Assembly (NCBI RefSeq): GCF_002943525.1
Contig: NZ_CP025394.1
Location: forward strand, 6,711,001-6,775,000
DNA: 64,000 nt
Direction: 5' to 3'
Source of the DNA: Kitasatospora sp. MMS16-BH015
Lineage (GTDB): Bacteria; Actinomycetota; Actinomycetes; Streptomycetales; Streptomycetaceae
The notes under the pieces are model-generated. The model worked only from the letters and a program-made list of their open reading frames with translations. It had not been told where the DNA came from and did no database searches. Below are positions 23,976 through 33,400 of this stretch, piece by piece (position 1 is the first letter of the stretch; each line of letters begins with the position of its first letter). The position numbers and the translations under genes are program-made.

Positions 23976-26003
23976 GTGTCGGAGCAGAATGTCGAACCCG
24001 TGGTGCACGATCTGGGGGGCCTGCTCCGGTGGCGTGCGGAGCACGACCCGGACGGTGTCACCTATGCCTTCCTCGACGGCTTCGCCGATCGAAAGAACTG
24101 GCACGAACGACGGCTGACCAATCGTGAACTCGAATTCCGGGCCCGGGCCCTCGCCGCGCGGATCCAGCGCCACGCGGGCCCTGGCGACCGGGTGCTGGTG
24201 CTGAACCAGCCGGGGCCGGACTACTTGGTCGGGATCTTCGGCAGCCTGCTGGCGGGCGCGGTCGTGGTGCCGGCCTACCCGCCGGAGGCCACCAGGCTCA
24301 ACCGCGGCCTGGACCGGGTGCGGGCGATCGTCGCCGACGCGGCGCCGCGCTGCGTCCTGGTCGACGAACCGGCCGGGGTGTCGGGCAGCGCGCTGCGGGA
24401 CGCCGCCCCGGGGGTGGAGTGGATCGTCTCGGCCACGGTCTCCCCCGAGTGGGCCGACTCCTGGACGGCGCCGCAGGCCGACGCCGGGGGCCTGGCCGCG
24501 CTGCAGTACACCTCGGGCTCGACCGGGCAGCCGAAGGGTGTGATGCTCTCGCACCGGAACCTGCTGGAGAACCTGCGGGCCGGGCGGGACGCCTACGGCA
24601 TCGCCGGGCGGATGAACGGCGTGTTCTGGATCCCGCCCTACCACGACATGGGCCTCATCGGCGGAATCCTGATGGCGCTCTACTGCGGTGGCCGGGCCCA
24701 CCTGATGGCGCCGTTCGCCTTCCTCCGCGACCCGCTGCGCTGGGTGCACGCGATGTCCCGCCACCGGGGGTACGTCAGCGCGGCGCCGAACTTCGGCTAC
24801 GAGATGGCCGCCCGGGCCGCCGAGGCCGATCCGGAGGCGGTGCGCGGCCTGGACCTGAGCCACTGGCGGGTGGCGATCTCGGGTGCCGAGCCGGTGCACG
24901 CCGAGACGCTGGAGCGGTTCGCCCGGGCCTTCGCCCCGGCGGGCTTTCGCCGGGACGCCTTCCACCCCTCCTACGGGCTGGCGGAGAACACCCTGGTGGT
25001 GACCGCCCAGCCGGGCGGGGCGAGCCTGGCCCGGCTGGATCCGGCGGAGTTGGAGCGCCACCGGGTGCGCGAGGTGGCGGCGGGCAGTGCGGCCCGGACG
25101 GTCGTGGGCTGCGGTCCGAGCGCCGACCCCGGTCAGCGCGTCGAGGTCGTCGACCCGGCGCGGCGAACGCCCGTGCCGGCGGGCACCGTGGGCGAGATCT
25201 GGGTCGGCGGGCCCAGCGTGGCGCAGGGGTACTGGGGCAAGGAGCCGGAGACCGAGGCCGTCTTCCGGGCCCGGCTCGCCACGGGCGAGGGGCCGTTCCT
25301 GCGGACCGGTGACCTCGGATTCCTCGGGCCGGACGGCCTGTTCGTCACCGGTCGGATCAAGGACCTCATCGTGTTGCACGGGCGCAACCACTACCCGCAC
25401 GACCTGGAGCGGACGGCGGAGGAGGCGCACCCCGCCGTCCGCAGCGGACGGTGCGTGGCCTTCCCGGTCGGCGGCGACCGCGGCGAGGAGCTGGTGCTGG
25501 CCCTGGAGGCGGCCGGGCGCCCTGCCCCGGAGCGGCAGCGGGAGATCGCCGCAGCGGTGCGGGAACGCGTGGGCGAGCAGCACGCGGTGGCCGTCCGGGA
25601 GGTCGTCCTGGTGCCGCGCGGCGGCATCCGGCGCACCTCCAGCGGGAAGCTGCAGCGCTCCGCCGTGCGCGCCGCCTACCTGTCCGGCGAGTACCCGCCC
25701 GAGGACCGGGCCCGGGCCGGCTACGAGGCGCCGCGCGACGAGGTCGAGCAGGCGGTGGCGGACGCCTGGAGCCGGGTGCTGGAGGTCGAGCGGGTGGGCC
25801 TGCGCGACCGGTTCTTCGAGCTCGGCGGCGACTCCTTGAAGGCCGCCCGGCTGCTGGCTGACCTCGACGGGAGGCTCGGGTACCGGCTGACGCTGGCCGA
25901 CCTGGCGACCGTCCACACCGTGGCGGAGTGCGCCGCCCTGCTGCGCTCCGCCGCGCGCGCACCACGGCACGGGGGCGCGGACATCCAGGTGGACCTGGGC
26001 TGA
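23976..26003 (+). CDS. Fatty-acyl-AMP ligase fused to an acyl carrier protein (starter loading)
   Basis: A 675-residue FAAL-ACP. Residues about 10-575 form the adenylate-forming ligase: YTSGSTGQPKGVMLSH near 178, then WIPPYHDMGLIGG, which is typical of FAALs that make acyl-AMP and pass the acyl group to a carrier protein rather than CoA. SYGLAENTL and FLRTGDLGFL follow. The ACP lies at about 590-660 (FFELGGDSLKAA, Ser near 619). The GTG at 23976 has AGGAGGGG 7 nt upstream. The ATG at 23949 has no RBS and would start at the predicted transcription start. The stop overlaps the next NRPS start (TGATG). It most likely begins the assembly line with a fatty or other carboxylic acid. Chain length is not readable. 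Confidence 0.92.
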   Translation: MSEQNVEPVVHDLGGLLRWRAEHDPDGVTYAFLDGFADRKNWHERRLTNRELEFRARALAARIQRHAGPGDRVLVLNQPGPDYLVGIFGSLLAGAVVVPAYPPEATRLNRGLDRVRAIVADAAPRCVLVDEPAGVSGSALRDAAPGVEWIVSATVSPEWADSWTAPQADAGGLAALQYTSGSTGQPKGVMLSHRNLLENLRAGRDAYGIAGRMNGVFWIPPYHDMGLIGGILMALYCGGRAHLMAPFAFLRDPLRWVHAMSRHRGYVSAAPNFGYEMAARAAEADPEAVRGLDLSHWRVAISGAEPVHAETLERFARAFAPAGFRRDAFHPSYGLAENTLVVTAQPGGASLARLDPAELERHRVREVAAGSAARTVVGCGPSADPGQRVEVVDPARRTPVPAGTVGEIWVGGPSVAQGYWGKEPETEAVFRARLATGEGPFLRTGDLGFLGPDGLFVTGRIKDLIVLHGRNHYPHDLERTAEEAHPAVRSGRCVAFPVGGDRGEELVLALEAAGRPAPERQREIAAAVRERVGEQHAVAVREVVLVPRGGIRRTSSGKLQRSAVRAAYLSGEYPPEDRARAGYEAPRDEVEQAVADAWSRVLEVERVGLRDRFFELGGDSLKAARLLADLDGRLGYRLTLADLATVHTVAECAALLRSAARAPRHGGADIQVDLG

Positions 26004-29000
26004 TGGCTGAGTACGGGGAGATGAGAGCGGCGATGGCCGAGGACGTCCGCAGGTTCGTGAGCGAGGCGCAGGAGCGGGGGATCCGGCTCTTCCTGGAGGA
26101 CGGTCGGCTGCAGTGCCGGGGGCCGCAGGAGCTGCTGACCCCGGAGCTGCTCGCCCGGGTGCGGGAGCACCGGGAGGAGATCGTGGCGCAGCTGCTCCGG
26201 CCCGGCGGCCCGGAGCAGGCCGAGCTGCTCACCGCGGGCCAGCGCAGCCTGCTCCTGCACCAGCGGCTGACCCCGGACAGCGTGGCCTACAACCTGGCCC
26301 TGCTCTTCCGCGCCGAGGAGGCGCTGGACGCCGCGCGGCTGGACGCCGCCCTGCGCTCGGTGCTGGACCGTCACGCGATCCTGCGCACCGGCTACCACTG
26401 GCACGAGGGCGAGCCGAGGCCGCAGCTGCGCGAGGTGCCCGCCTCGGTGCTCCGGGTGGAGACCGCGGTGCCCGAGCGCGTGGCGGAGGTCGCCGAGGGG
26501 TTCGCCGACCTCCCGTTCGACCTGGCACGGGACCTGCCGCTGCGGGCAGCACTCCTGCGGACCGGCCCGGCGGACGAGCACCCGGTCGTGGTGCTGGTGC
26601 TGCACCACGTCGCGGCGGACCTGCGCTCCGTGGACGTGATCACCGAGGAGTGGCTCGCGGCCTACCGGGCCGACGCCCCGACGGCGCCGGGCGGCCCGGC
26701 GGCGGAGGAGTTCGCGCGGCAGGTACGGAGCGAGCAGCGGTGGCTGTCCGGCCCGGCGGCGGCCCGGAACCTGGAGTTCTGGCGCGGCGAGCTCGCCGAC
26801 CTCCCCGAGGCCCGGCTGCCGTTCGACCGCCCGCGTCCGGCCCGGCAGACCTTCGCCGGCGGGCGCCTGACGCTGGCGCTGGAGCCCGCCCTCGGCGCCG
26901 CCCTCGGGCGGATCGCCAGGGCGGCCGACGCCACCCCGAACATGCTGTTCCTGTCCGCCCTCCAGGTGCTGCTGCACCGGCACACCGGAGCCGAGGACGT
27001 CGTGGTCGGCACGCCGGCCGCCAAGCGGTCGGAGCCCGGCACGCAGGACACCGTCGGCTTCTTCGCCGACCCGGTCGTGGTGCGCACCAGGCTCGGCGAC
27101 GACCCGGGCTTCACCGCGCTGCTCGGACGGACCAGGCACACCCTGCTGACGGCGCTCGACCACCCGTACCCGTTCCCGCTGCTGGTCGAGCACCTCAACC
27201 CGGAGCGGGACCAGCGTCGTTCACCGTTCTTCCAGGTGATGTACGTCTGGCAGCAGGCGACGGCCGATCGCCCCGCGCTGCCGATCGAGCCGCTGGCCGG
27301 CTCCGGGCAGCGCGGCGCCCCCTACGACCTGGTGCTGGCGGTGCAGGAGACCGGGGGGCGCTACGTCTGCACCTGGACCTACAACCTCGACCTGTTCGAG
27401 CCGGCGACCGTGGCGCGGCTGGCCGAGGGCTTCCTGAGCCTGCTGGAGGCCGTCGCCGCCGATCCGGCCCGGCCGGTCTCGGCGCTGCCGGTGCTGTCGC
27501 CCGCCGCCGAACTGGCCCTGCGGGCGGAGGCGGCCGGCCCGGCCGTGGAGCCGACCGGGGTGTCCTGGCCCCACCAGTTCGCCGCTCAGGTGAGCCGGAC
27601 CCCGGACGCGGTTGCGCTGGTCTGCGGCGAGCAGTCGCTGACCTACCGCGAGCTGGGCCGCCGGGTCGGGCTGCTGGCCGCCGCGCTGCGGGCGCGGGGC
27701 GTCGGCGCCGAGGTGCGCGTCGGCCTGTGCGCCGAGCGCTCGGTCGACCTGGTGGCGGCCGTGCTGGCCGTGGCCGAGGCCGGTGGGGCCTACGTGCCGT
27801 TGGACCCGGAGTACCCGGCCGAGCGCCTCGGCTACATGGCCGAGGACAGCGGGATGGCCCTGTGCCTGGTGGACCGGACCGGGGCGCGGGCCGTCCCCGG
27901 GTATTCGGGGGAGACCGTCACCCTGGAGGCGCTCGCCCGCGAGGGGGCCGCACGCGAGGCGGCCGCGCCGGAGGCCGTCCCGGCCGACGCGCTCGCCTAC
28001 CTGCTCTACACCTCCGGGTCCACCGGCCGTCCGAAGGGGGTCATGGTCACCCGGCGCAACCTCGCCAACCTCTTCGCCGGGCTGGACCGCTCGGTGGGCG
28101 AGCGGACGGCCGGGCCGCAGCCGACCTGGCTCGCCGTGACGAGCGTCTGCTTCGACATCTCCGTCGTCGAACTGCTCTGGACCCTGTGCCGCGGCTACCG
28201 CGTGGTCGTGGAGACGGACCGCTTCTCCGCCCCCGCGCCGCAGGCCCCCTCGCGGCCGGTCGATCTCAGCCTGTTCTACTTCGCCGCGGACTCCGGCGAG
28301 CGCCGCGGGCGTGACGTCTACCGGATGCTGCTCGAAGGGGCGCGGTTCGCCGACGCCAACGGGCTGCGCGCGGTGTGGCTCCCCGAGCGGCACTTCCACG
28401 CCTTCGGCGGTGCCTTTCCCAACCCGGCCGTGCTGGCAAGCGCCGTCGCGGCGGTGACCGAGCGCGTCGCGCTGCGTGCGGGCAGCGTCGTGCTGCCCCT
28501 GCAGGACCCGCTGCGGGTCGCCGAGGAGTGGGCGGCCGTGGACAACCTCTCCGACGGGCGGGTCGGGCTCTCCTTCGCCTCCGGATGGCAGCCGGACGAC
28601 TTCGTGCTGGCCCCGGACCGGTTCGCCGACCGCAGGGAGCGGATGTGGGCGGACGTCGAGACCGTGCGGAGCCTGTGGCGCGGGGCGACCGTGCGCCGGG
28701 TGAACGGGCTCGGCGCCGAGGTGGAGGTCGCCACGCTGCCCCGACCGGTCCAGGCCGAGCTGCCGGTCTGGGCCACCGCCGCCGGGAGCGAGGAGACCTT
28801 CCGTCAGGCGGGCGCGGCCGGGGCCAACCTGCTCACCCACCTGCTGGGGCAGAACGTGGCGGAGCTGGCCCGCAAGATCGAGGTCTACCGCGCGGCCCGC
28901 GCCGGGGCGGGGCACGACGAGGGCGTGGTGACGCTGATGCTGCACACCTTCGTCCACCCGGACCCGGAGGTGGCCCGGGAGGCGGTGCGGGAGCCCTTCA

Positions 29001-30469
29001 AGGACTACCTGCGCAGCTCGATCGACCTGATGCGGGGCCTGGCCAAGGGGCTGGGGCTCGACCCGGTGCGCCACCGGGAGCTGCTCGTCGAGCATGCGTA
29101 CGAGCGCTTCGCGGGCAGCAGCGCGCTGTTCGGCACGCCGGAGCACTGCGCGGCCCTGGTCGGCGAGCTCTCCGGCGTGGGCGTGGACGAGATCGCCTGC
29201 CTGGTCGACTTCGGCGTGGACGACGACCTCGCGCTCTCGGCGCTGCCGCACCTGGTGGACCTCAAGCGGCTGCTCGAACCCGCTGGATCACCGGGCGTGG
29301 CGGCCTCCCTGGCCCGGCACGGGGTGACCCACCTCCAGTGCACCCCGGCCTACGCCCGGGTGCTGCTGGAGGGGGGCGCCGAGGGCCTGGGGCCGCTGCG
29401 CACGGTGCTGGTGGGCGGTGACGCCGTACCGCCGGACCTGGTGGAGGGGCTCCGCCGGGCCGGTGCCGAGCGGCTCTTCAACATGTACGGACCGACCGAG
29501 ACCACCGTGTGGTCGGCGGTGCAGCCACTGGAGGTGGACGAGGCGGGGCGGGTCACCGTCGGTGGCCCCCTGGCCAACACCACCCTGCACGTGCTCGACC
29601 GCCGACTGCGGCCGGTGCCGCCCGGCGTGGCCGGCGAGCTCTTCATCGGCGGCGCGGGGGTGGCCCGCGGCTACTGGGGCCGGCCCGGGCTGACCGCCGA
29701 GCGGTTCCTGCCCGATCCCTTCTCGGACCTGGCGGGCGCCCGCATGTACCGCACCGGCGACCTGGTGCGGCCGCTCGGTGCCGGGCGGCTGGAGTTCCTC
29801 GGCCGGCTCGACCACCAGGTCAAGGTGCGCGGGTTCCGCATCGAGACGGGGGAGGTCGAGGCGGTGCTCGGCGCGCACCCGGGGGTGGCCGAGTGCGCCG
29901 TGGTCGCCCGGCAGACCCGGGACGGCGACGCTCTGCTGGTCGCCTTCCTCGTCCCCGGGCCCGGTGCCGGCTGGGACGAGCCCGGCCTGCGGACGTACGC
30001 CCGTGGCGCGCTGCCCGCTCACATGGTGCCCTCGCGGTTCGTCGAACTCCGCGGCCTGCCGCTGACCCTGAACGGCAAGACCGACCGCAAGGCCCTGGTG
30101 CGGCTCGCGGCCGAGGCGCCCACGGCGGCACCGGCCGAGTACGTGGCGCCGCGCAACCAGGTCGAGAGCTCGCTGCAGCTGATCTGGGCCGAACTGCTGG
30201 AACGCGACTCGGTGGGCGTGAACGAGAACTTCTTCGAGGTCGGCGGCCACTCCGTGCTCGCCGCCAGGTTGCACGCCCGCATCGGCGGCGCCGGTCTCGG
30301 CCCGATCGAACTCGTCGACATCTTCACCTACCCGACCATCGCCGCGCTGGCCGCCCGCCTGGGCTCGGACGGCAGCGCCGCCGGCCCCGAGCGCGAGCGG
30401 GCCGACGACCGGGCGAGCAAGCAGCGGGCCGCCGTCCGGCGGCAGCAGCGCAGGAGGCACAACCCGTGA
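26003..30469 (+). CDS. NRPS: TubC docking-C-A(Gly, monooxygenase inserted)-PCP
   Basis: A 1,488-residue protein. Residues about 12-66 look like a TubC-type N-terminal docking domain. C domain about 75-510 with HHVAAD at 201. A domain about 530-1375, with TSGSTGRPKG near 670 and YGPTETTVW near 1160. A luciferase-like monooxygenase of about 345 residues (about 751-1096) is inserted between FDISVVELLWTL and the next A-domain motif. PCP Ser in VGGHS near 1416. The specificity code read by eye across the insertion is DIVQLGMVWK, close to the glycine code DILQLGLIWK. Similar insertions occur in the Gly modules of myxothiazol and melithiazol synthetases, where alpha-oxidation of glycine occurs, so an oxidised glycine is likely. 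A basic C-terminal tail may dock to the next protein, whose GTG overlaps this stop. Confidence 0.9.
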   Translation: MAEYGEMRAAMAEDVRRFVSEAQERGIRLFLEDGRLQCRGPQELLTPELLARVREHREEIVAQLLRPGGPEQAELLTAGQRSLLLHQRLTPDSVAYNLALLFRAEEALDAARLDAALRSVLDRHAILRTGYHWHEGEPRPQLREVPASVLRVETAVPERVAEVAEGFADLPFDLARDLPLRAALLRTGPADEHPVVVLVLHHVAADLRSVDVITEEWLAAYRADAPTAPGGPAAEEFARQVRSEQRWLSGPAAARNLEFWRGELADLPEARLPFDRPRPARQTFAGGRLTLALEPALGAALGRIARAADATPNMLFLSALQVLLHRHTGAEDVVVGTPAAKRSEPGTQDTVGFFADPVVVRTRLGDDPGFTALLGRTRHTLLTALDHPYPFPLLVEHLNPERDQRRSPFFQVMYVWQQATADRPALPIEPLAGSGQRGAPYDLVLAVQETGGRYVCTWTYNLDLFEPATVARLAEGFLSLLEAVAADPARPVSALPVLSPAAELALRAEAAGPAVEPTGVSWPHQFAAQVSRTPDAVALVCGEQSLTYRELGRRVGLLAAALRARGVGAEVRVGLCAERSVDLVAAVLAVAEAGGAYVPLDPEYPAERLGYMAEDSGMALCLVDRTGARAVPGYSGETVTLEALAREGAAREAAAPEAVPADALAYLLYTSGSTGRPKGVMVTRRNLANLFAGLDRSVGERTAGPQPTWLAVTSVCFDISVVELLWTLCRGYRVVVETDRFSAPAPQAPSRPVDLSLFYFAADSGERRGRDVYRMLLEGARFADANGLRAVWLPERHFHAFGGAFPNPAVLASAVAAVTERVALRAGSVVLPLQDPLRVAEEWAAVDNLSDGRVGLSFASGWQPDDFVLAPDRFADRRERMWADVETVRSLWRGATVRRVNGLGAEVEVATLPRPVQAELPVWATAAGSEETFRQAGAAGANLLTHLLGQNVAELARKIEVYRAARAGAGHDEGVVTLMLHTFVHPDPEVAREAVREPFKDYLRSSIDLMRGLAKGLGLDPVRHRELLVEHAYERFAGSSALFGTPEHCAALVGELSGVGVDEIACLVDFGVDDDLALSALPHLVDLKRLLEPAGSPGVAASLARHGVTHLQCTPAYARVLLEGGAEGLGPLRTVLVGGDAVPPDLVEGLRRAGAERLFNMYGPTETTVWSAVQPLEVDEAGRVTVGGPLANTTLHVLDRRLRPVPPGVAGELFIGGAGVARGYWGRPGLTAERFLPDPFSDLAGARMYRTGDLVRPLGAGRLEFLGRLDHQVKVRGFRIETGEVEAVLGAHPGVAECAVVARQTRDGDALLVAFLVPGPGAGWDEPGLRTYARGALPAHMVPSRFVELRGLPLTLNGKTDRKALVRLAAEAPTAAPAEYVAPRNQVESSLQLIWAELLERDSVGVNENFFEVGGHSVLAARLHARIGGAGLGPIELVDIFTYPTIAALAARLGSDGSAAGPERERADDRASKQRAAVRRQQRRRHNP

Positions 30470-33400
30470 GCGAGCACGACACCGAGGATCTTCAGCACAT
30501 CGCGATCATCGGCATGACCGGCCGGTTCCCGGGCGCCGAGGACCCGGACCGCCTCTGGCGCAACATCGCGGACGGGGTCGAGTCCGTCACCCGGCCCACG
30601 GACGAGGAGCTGCTCGCCCTCGGCGTCTCGGAGGAGGAGCTCCGTGACCCCCGGTACGTCCGGGCGGCCTCGGTGCTCGACGGCCTGGACCGGTTCGACG
30701 CCGGCCTGTTCGGGCTGACGCCGATGGAGGCGGCCGTGCTCGACCCGCAGCACCGCATGCTGCTGGAGGGCACCCAGGCCCTGTTCGACAACGCCGGGTA
30801 CGACCCGGAGCACCTGGACGCCACCACCGGGGTCTACGTCGGGGTCGGCTTCCCCTCCTACCTGGTCCGCAATCTGCTCGGCCACCCGGAGCTCGTCGAG
30901 CAGGTCGGGCTGCAGCGGATCTTCTTCGCCACCGACAAGGGCTTCGCCCCGACCCGGATCTCGCACAAGTTCGACCTCACCGGCCCGAGCGTCGGGGTCG
31001 ACACGGCCTGCTCCACGTCTCTGGTCGCCGTGCACCAGGCGTGCCGGGCCCTGCTGGGCTACGAGTGCGACCTCGCCGTCGCCGGCGGCGCCGGCGCGGT
31101 GCTGCCCAACGGCGCCGGCTACCGGTACGAGGAGGGCGGCATCCACTCCCCGGACGGGCACTGCCGGGCCTTCGACGCGACCGCCGCCGGGACGCGGTTC
31201 GGCAGCGGGGTCGGCCTGGTGCTGCTCAAGCGGCTCTCCGAGGCGCTCGCCGACGGCGACCAGGTGCTCGCGGTCATCCGCGGCTCGGCGGTGAACAACG
31301 ACGGCGCGGCGAAGGCCGGCTTCACCGCACCGAGCGCGGCCGGCCAGGCCGCCGTGATCGCCGAGGCGCTCGCCTTCGCCGAGGTCGCCCCGGACACCGT
31401 CGGCTACGTGGAGGCGCACGGCACCGGCACGGTGCTGGGCGATCCGATCGAACTCGCCGGTCTCGACCGGGCGTTCCGGGAGCAGACGGACCGTCGCCAG
31501 TACTGCGCCATCGGCTCGCTGAAGACCAACGTCGGCCACCTCGACGTGGCCGCGGGGGTGGCCGGGCTGATCAAGACGGTGCAGGCGCTGCGGCACCGCG
31601 AGCTCCCGCCGAGCCTCAACTTCGTGCGGCCCAACCCGGCGGTGGACTTCGCCCGCAGCCCGTTCTACGTGAACACCGAGCTGCGCCCCTGGCCCGCGCC
31701 CGAGGGGGCACCGCGGCGGGCCGGGGTCAGTTCGTTCGGCATCGGCGGGACGAACGCCCATGTGGTGGTGGAGGAGGCTCCCGAGCGAGCCGCCTCGGGG
31801 CCGTCCCGCCAGGAGCAGCTCGTCGTCCTGTCGGCGCGCTCGCCGGAGGGGCTGGACCGACTGGCCGCCGAGCTGGCCCAGGCGCTCCGGACGGACTCGC
31901 AGGCACCGCTGCCCGATCTCGCGTTCACGCTCAGCAGCGGCCGCCGGGCCCACCCGCACCGCCGCGCCTTCGTCTGTCGGGACCGGGCCGGCGCGATCGG
32001 GGCGCTGACCGGGCACGGCCCCTCGGCCCCGCTGTCCGGGCTCGCGGCGGACGCCCCCGGCGTCGCGTTCCTGATACCCGGTCAAGGAGCCCAGCAGCTG
32101 CGGATGCTGGCCGACCTCTTCGCCGGCGAGCCGGTCTTCCGCGAGGTGGTCGACCGGTGCGCCGAGCTCGCGGCCGGCCCGCTCGGGGTGGACCTGCGCC
32201 GGGTGATCTGGCCGTCGGCCGCCGAGGAGGAGCAGGCCCGGGAACGGCTGGACCGGACCTGGCTCACCCAGCCGGCCCTGTTCACCGTCTCGCTGGCCGT
32301 CGCCCGACTGTGGCAGGCGTGGGGCGTCCGCCCCTCGGTGCTGCTCGGGCACAGCCTCGGCGAGTACGTGGCGGCGACGCTGGCCGGCGTCTTCCGGCTG
32401 GAGGACGCGCTGGAGCTGGTCATCGAGCGCGCCAGGCTGATGGACGAGGTCCCCGGCGGGGCCATGCTGGCCGTCCCGTTGGACGAGCAGACACTGGCAC
32501 CGCTGCTGGGCGAGTGCTCGCTGGCCGCGGTGAACGGCCCGCAGCAGTGCGTGGCCGCCGGCCCGCACCCGGCGGTCGCGGAGTTGGAACACCGGCTCTC
32601 GGCCCTGGGCGTCGAGCACCGCCGGCTGCGCACCTCGCACGCCTTCCACTCCGCCATGCTGGACGGGGTGGTGCAGCGCTTCGAGCAGTGCGTGGCCCGC
32701 TACCAGCTGGCCGAGCCGCAGCTGCCGGTGGTGTCCTGCCTGACCGGCCGGGTGCTCACGGCGGCGGAGATCCGCACACCGGCGTACTGGGCGCGGCAGC
32801 TCCGTGGCACCGTCCGCTTCGCCGAGGCCGTCCGCACGGCCGGCGAGTACGGGGCGGAGGTCTTCCTGGAGGTGGGCCCGGGGCGGACGCTCACCTCGAT
32901 GATCCGTCGTAGCGGCGTGCCGACCGACCGGGCGATCGCCTCCGGGCGGGGCCGGCGCGAGGAGGGCACGGACCTCGGCGCCCTGCTCGCGGCCCTGGGC
33001 GCGTTGCACTGCGCCGGCGTGCCGGTGGACTGGGCGGGCTTCTGGGCCGGCCAGCGGCGCCACCGGGTGCCACTGCCCGGCTACCCGTTCGAGCGGGAGC
33101 GGCACTGGATCGACCCCGTCACCGTGCCCGCCACCGCCCCGGCGTCGCAGGACGGAGCCGGGCCGGTCGACGGCCGCCTCCGCCGCTGGGCCGCCACGCC
33201 GCTCGGGGAGCCCGCGGCTGCCCCGGGGCGGCCCGGCAGCTGGCTGGTCGTGGCCGGCGAGGAGCTCGGACCGGAGCTGGCCGACCGGCTGGCGAAGGAG
33301 GGCGCGAGCCTGGTCCGGGTGCGTCCCGGCACGGCCTTCGCCGAGCGGGACGGCGGCTACCTGCTCGACCCGGCGCGCCCCGAGGACGTGGCGGCGCTGC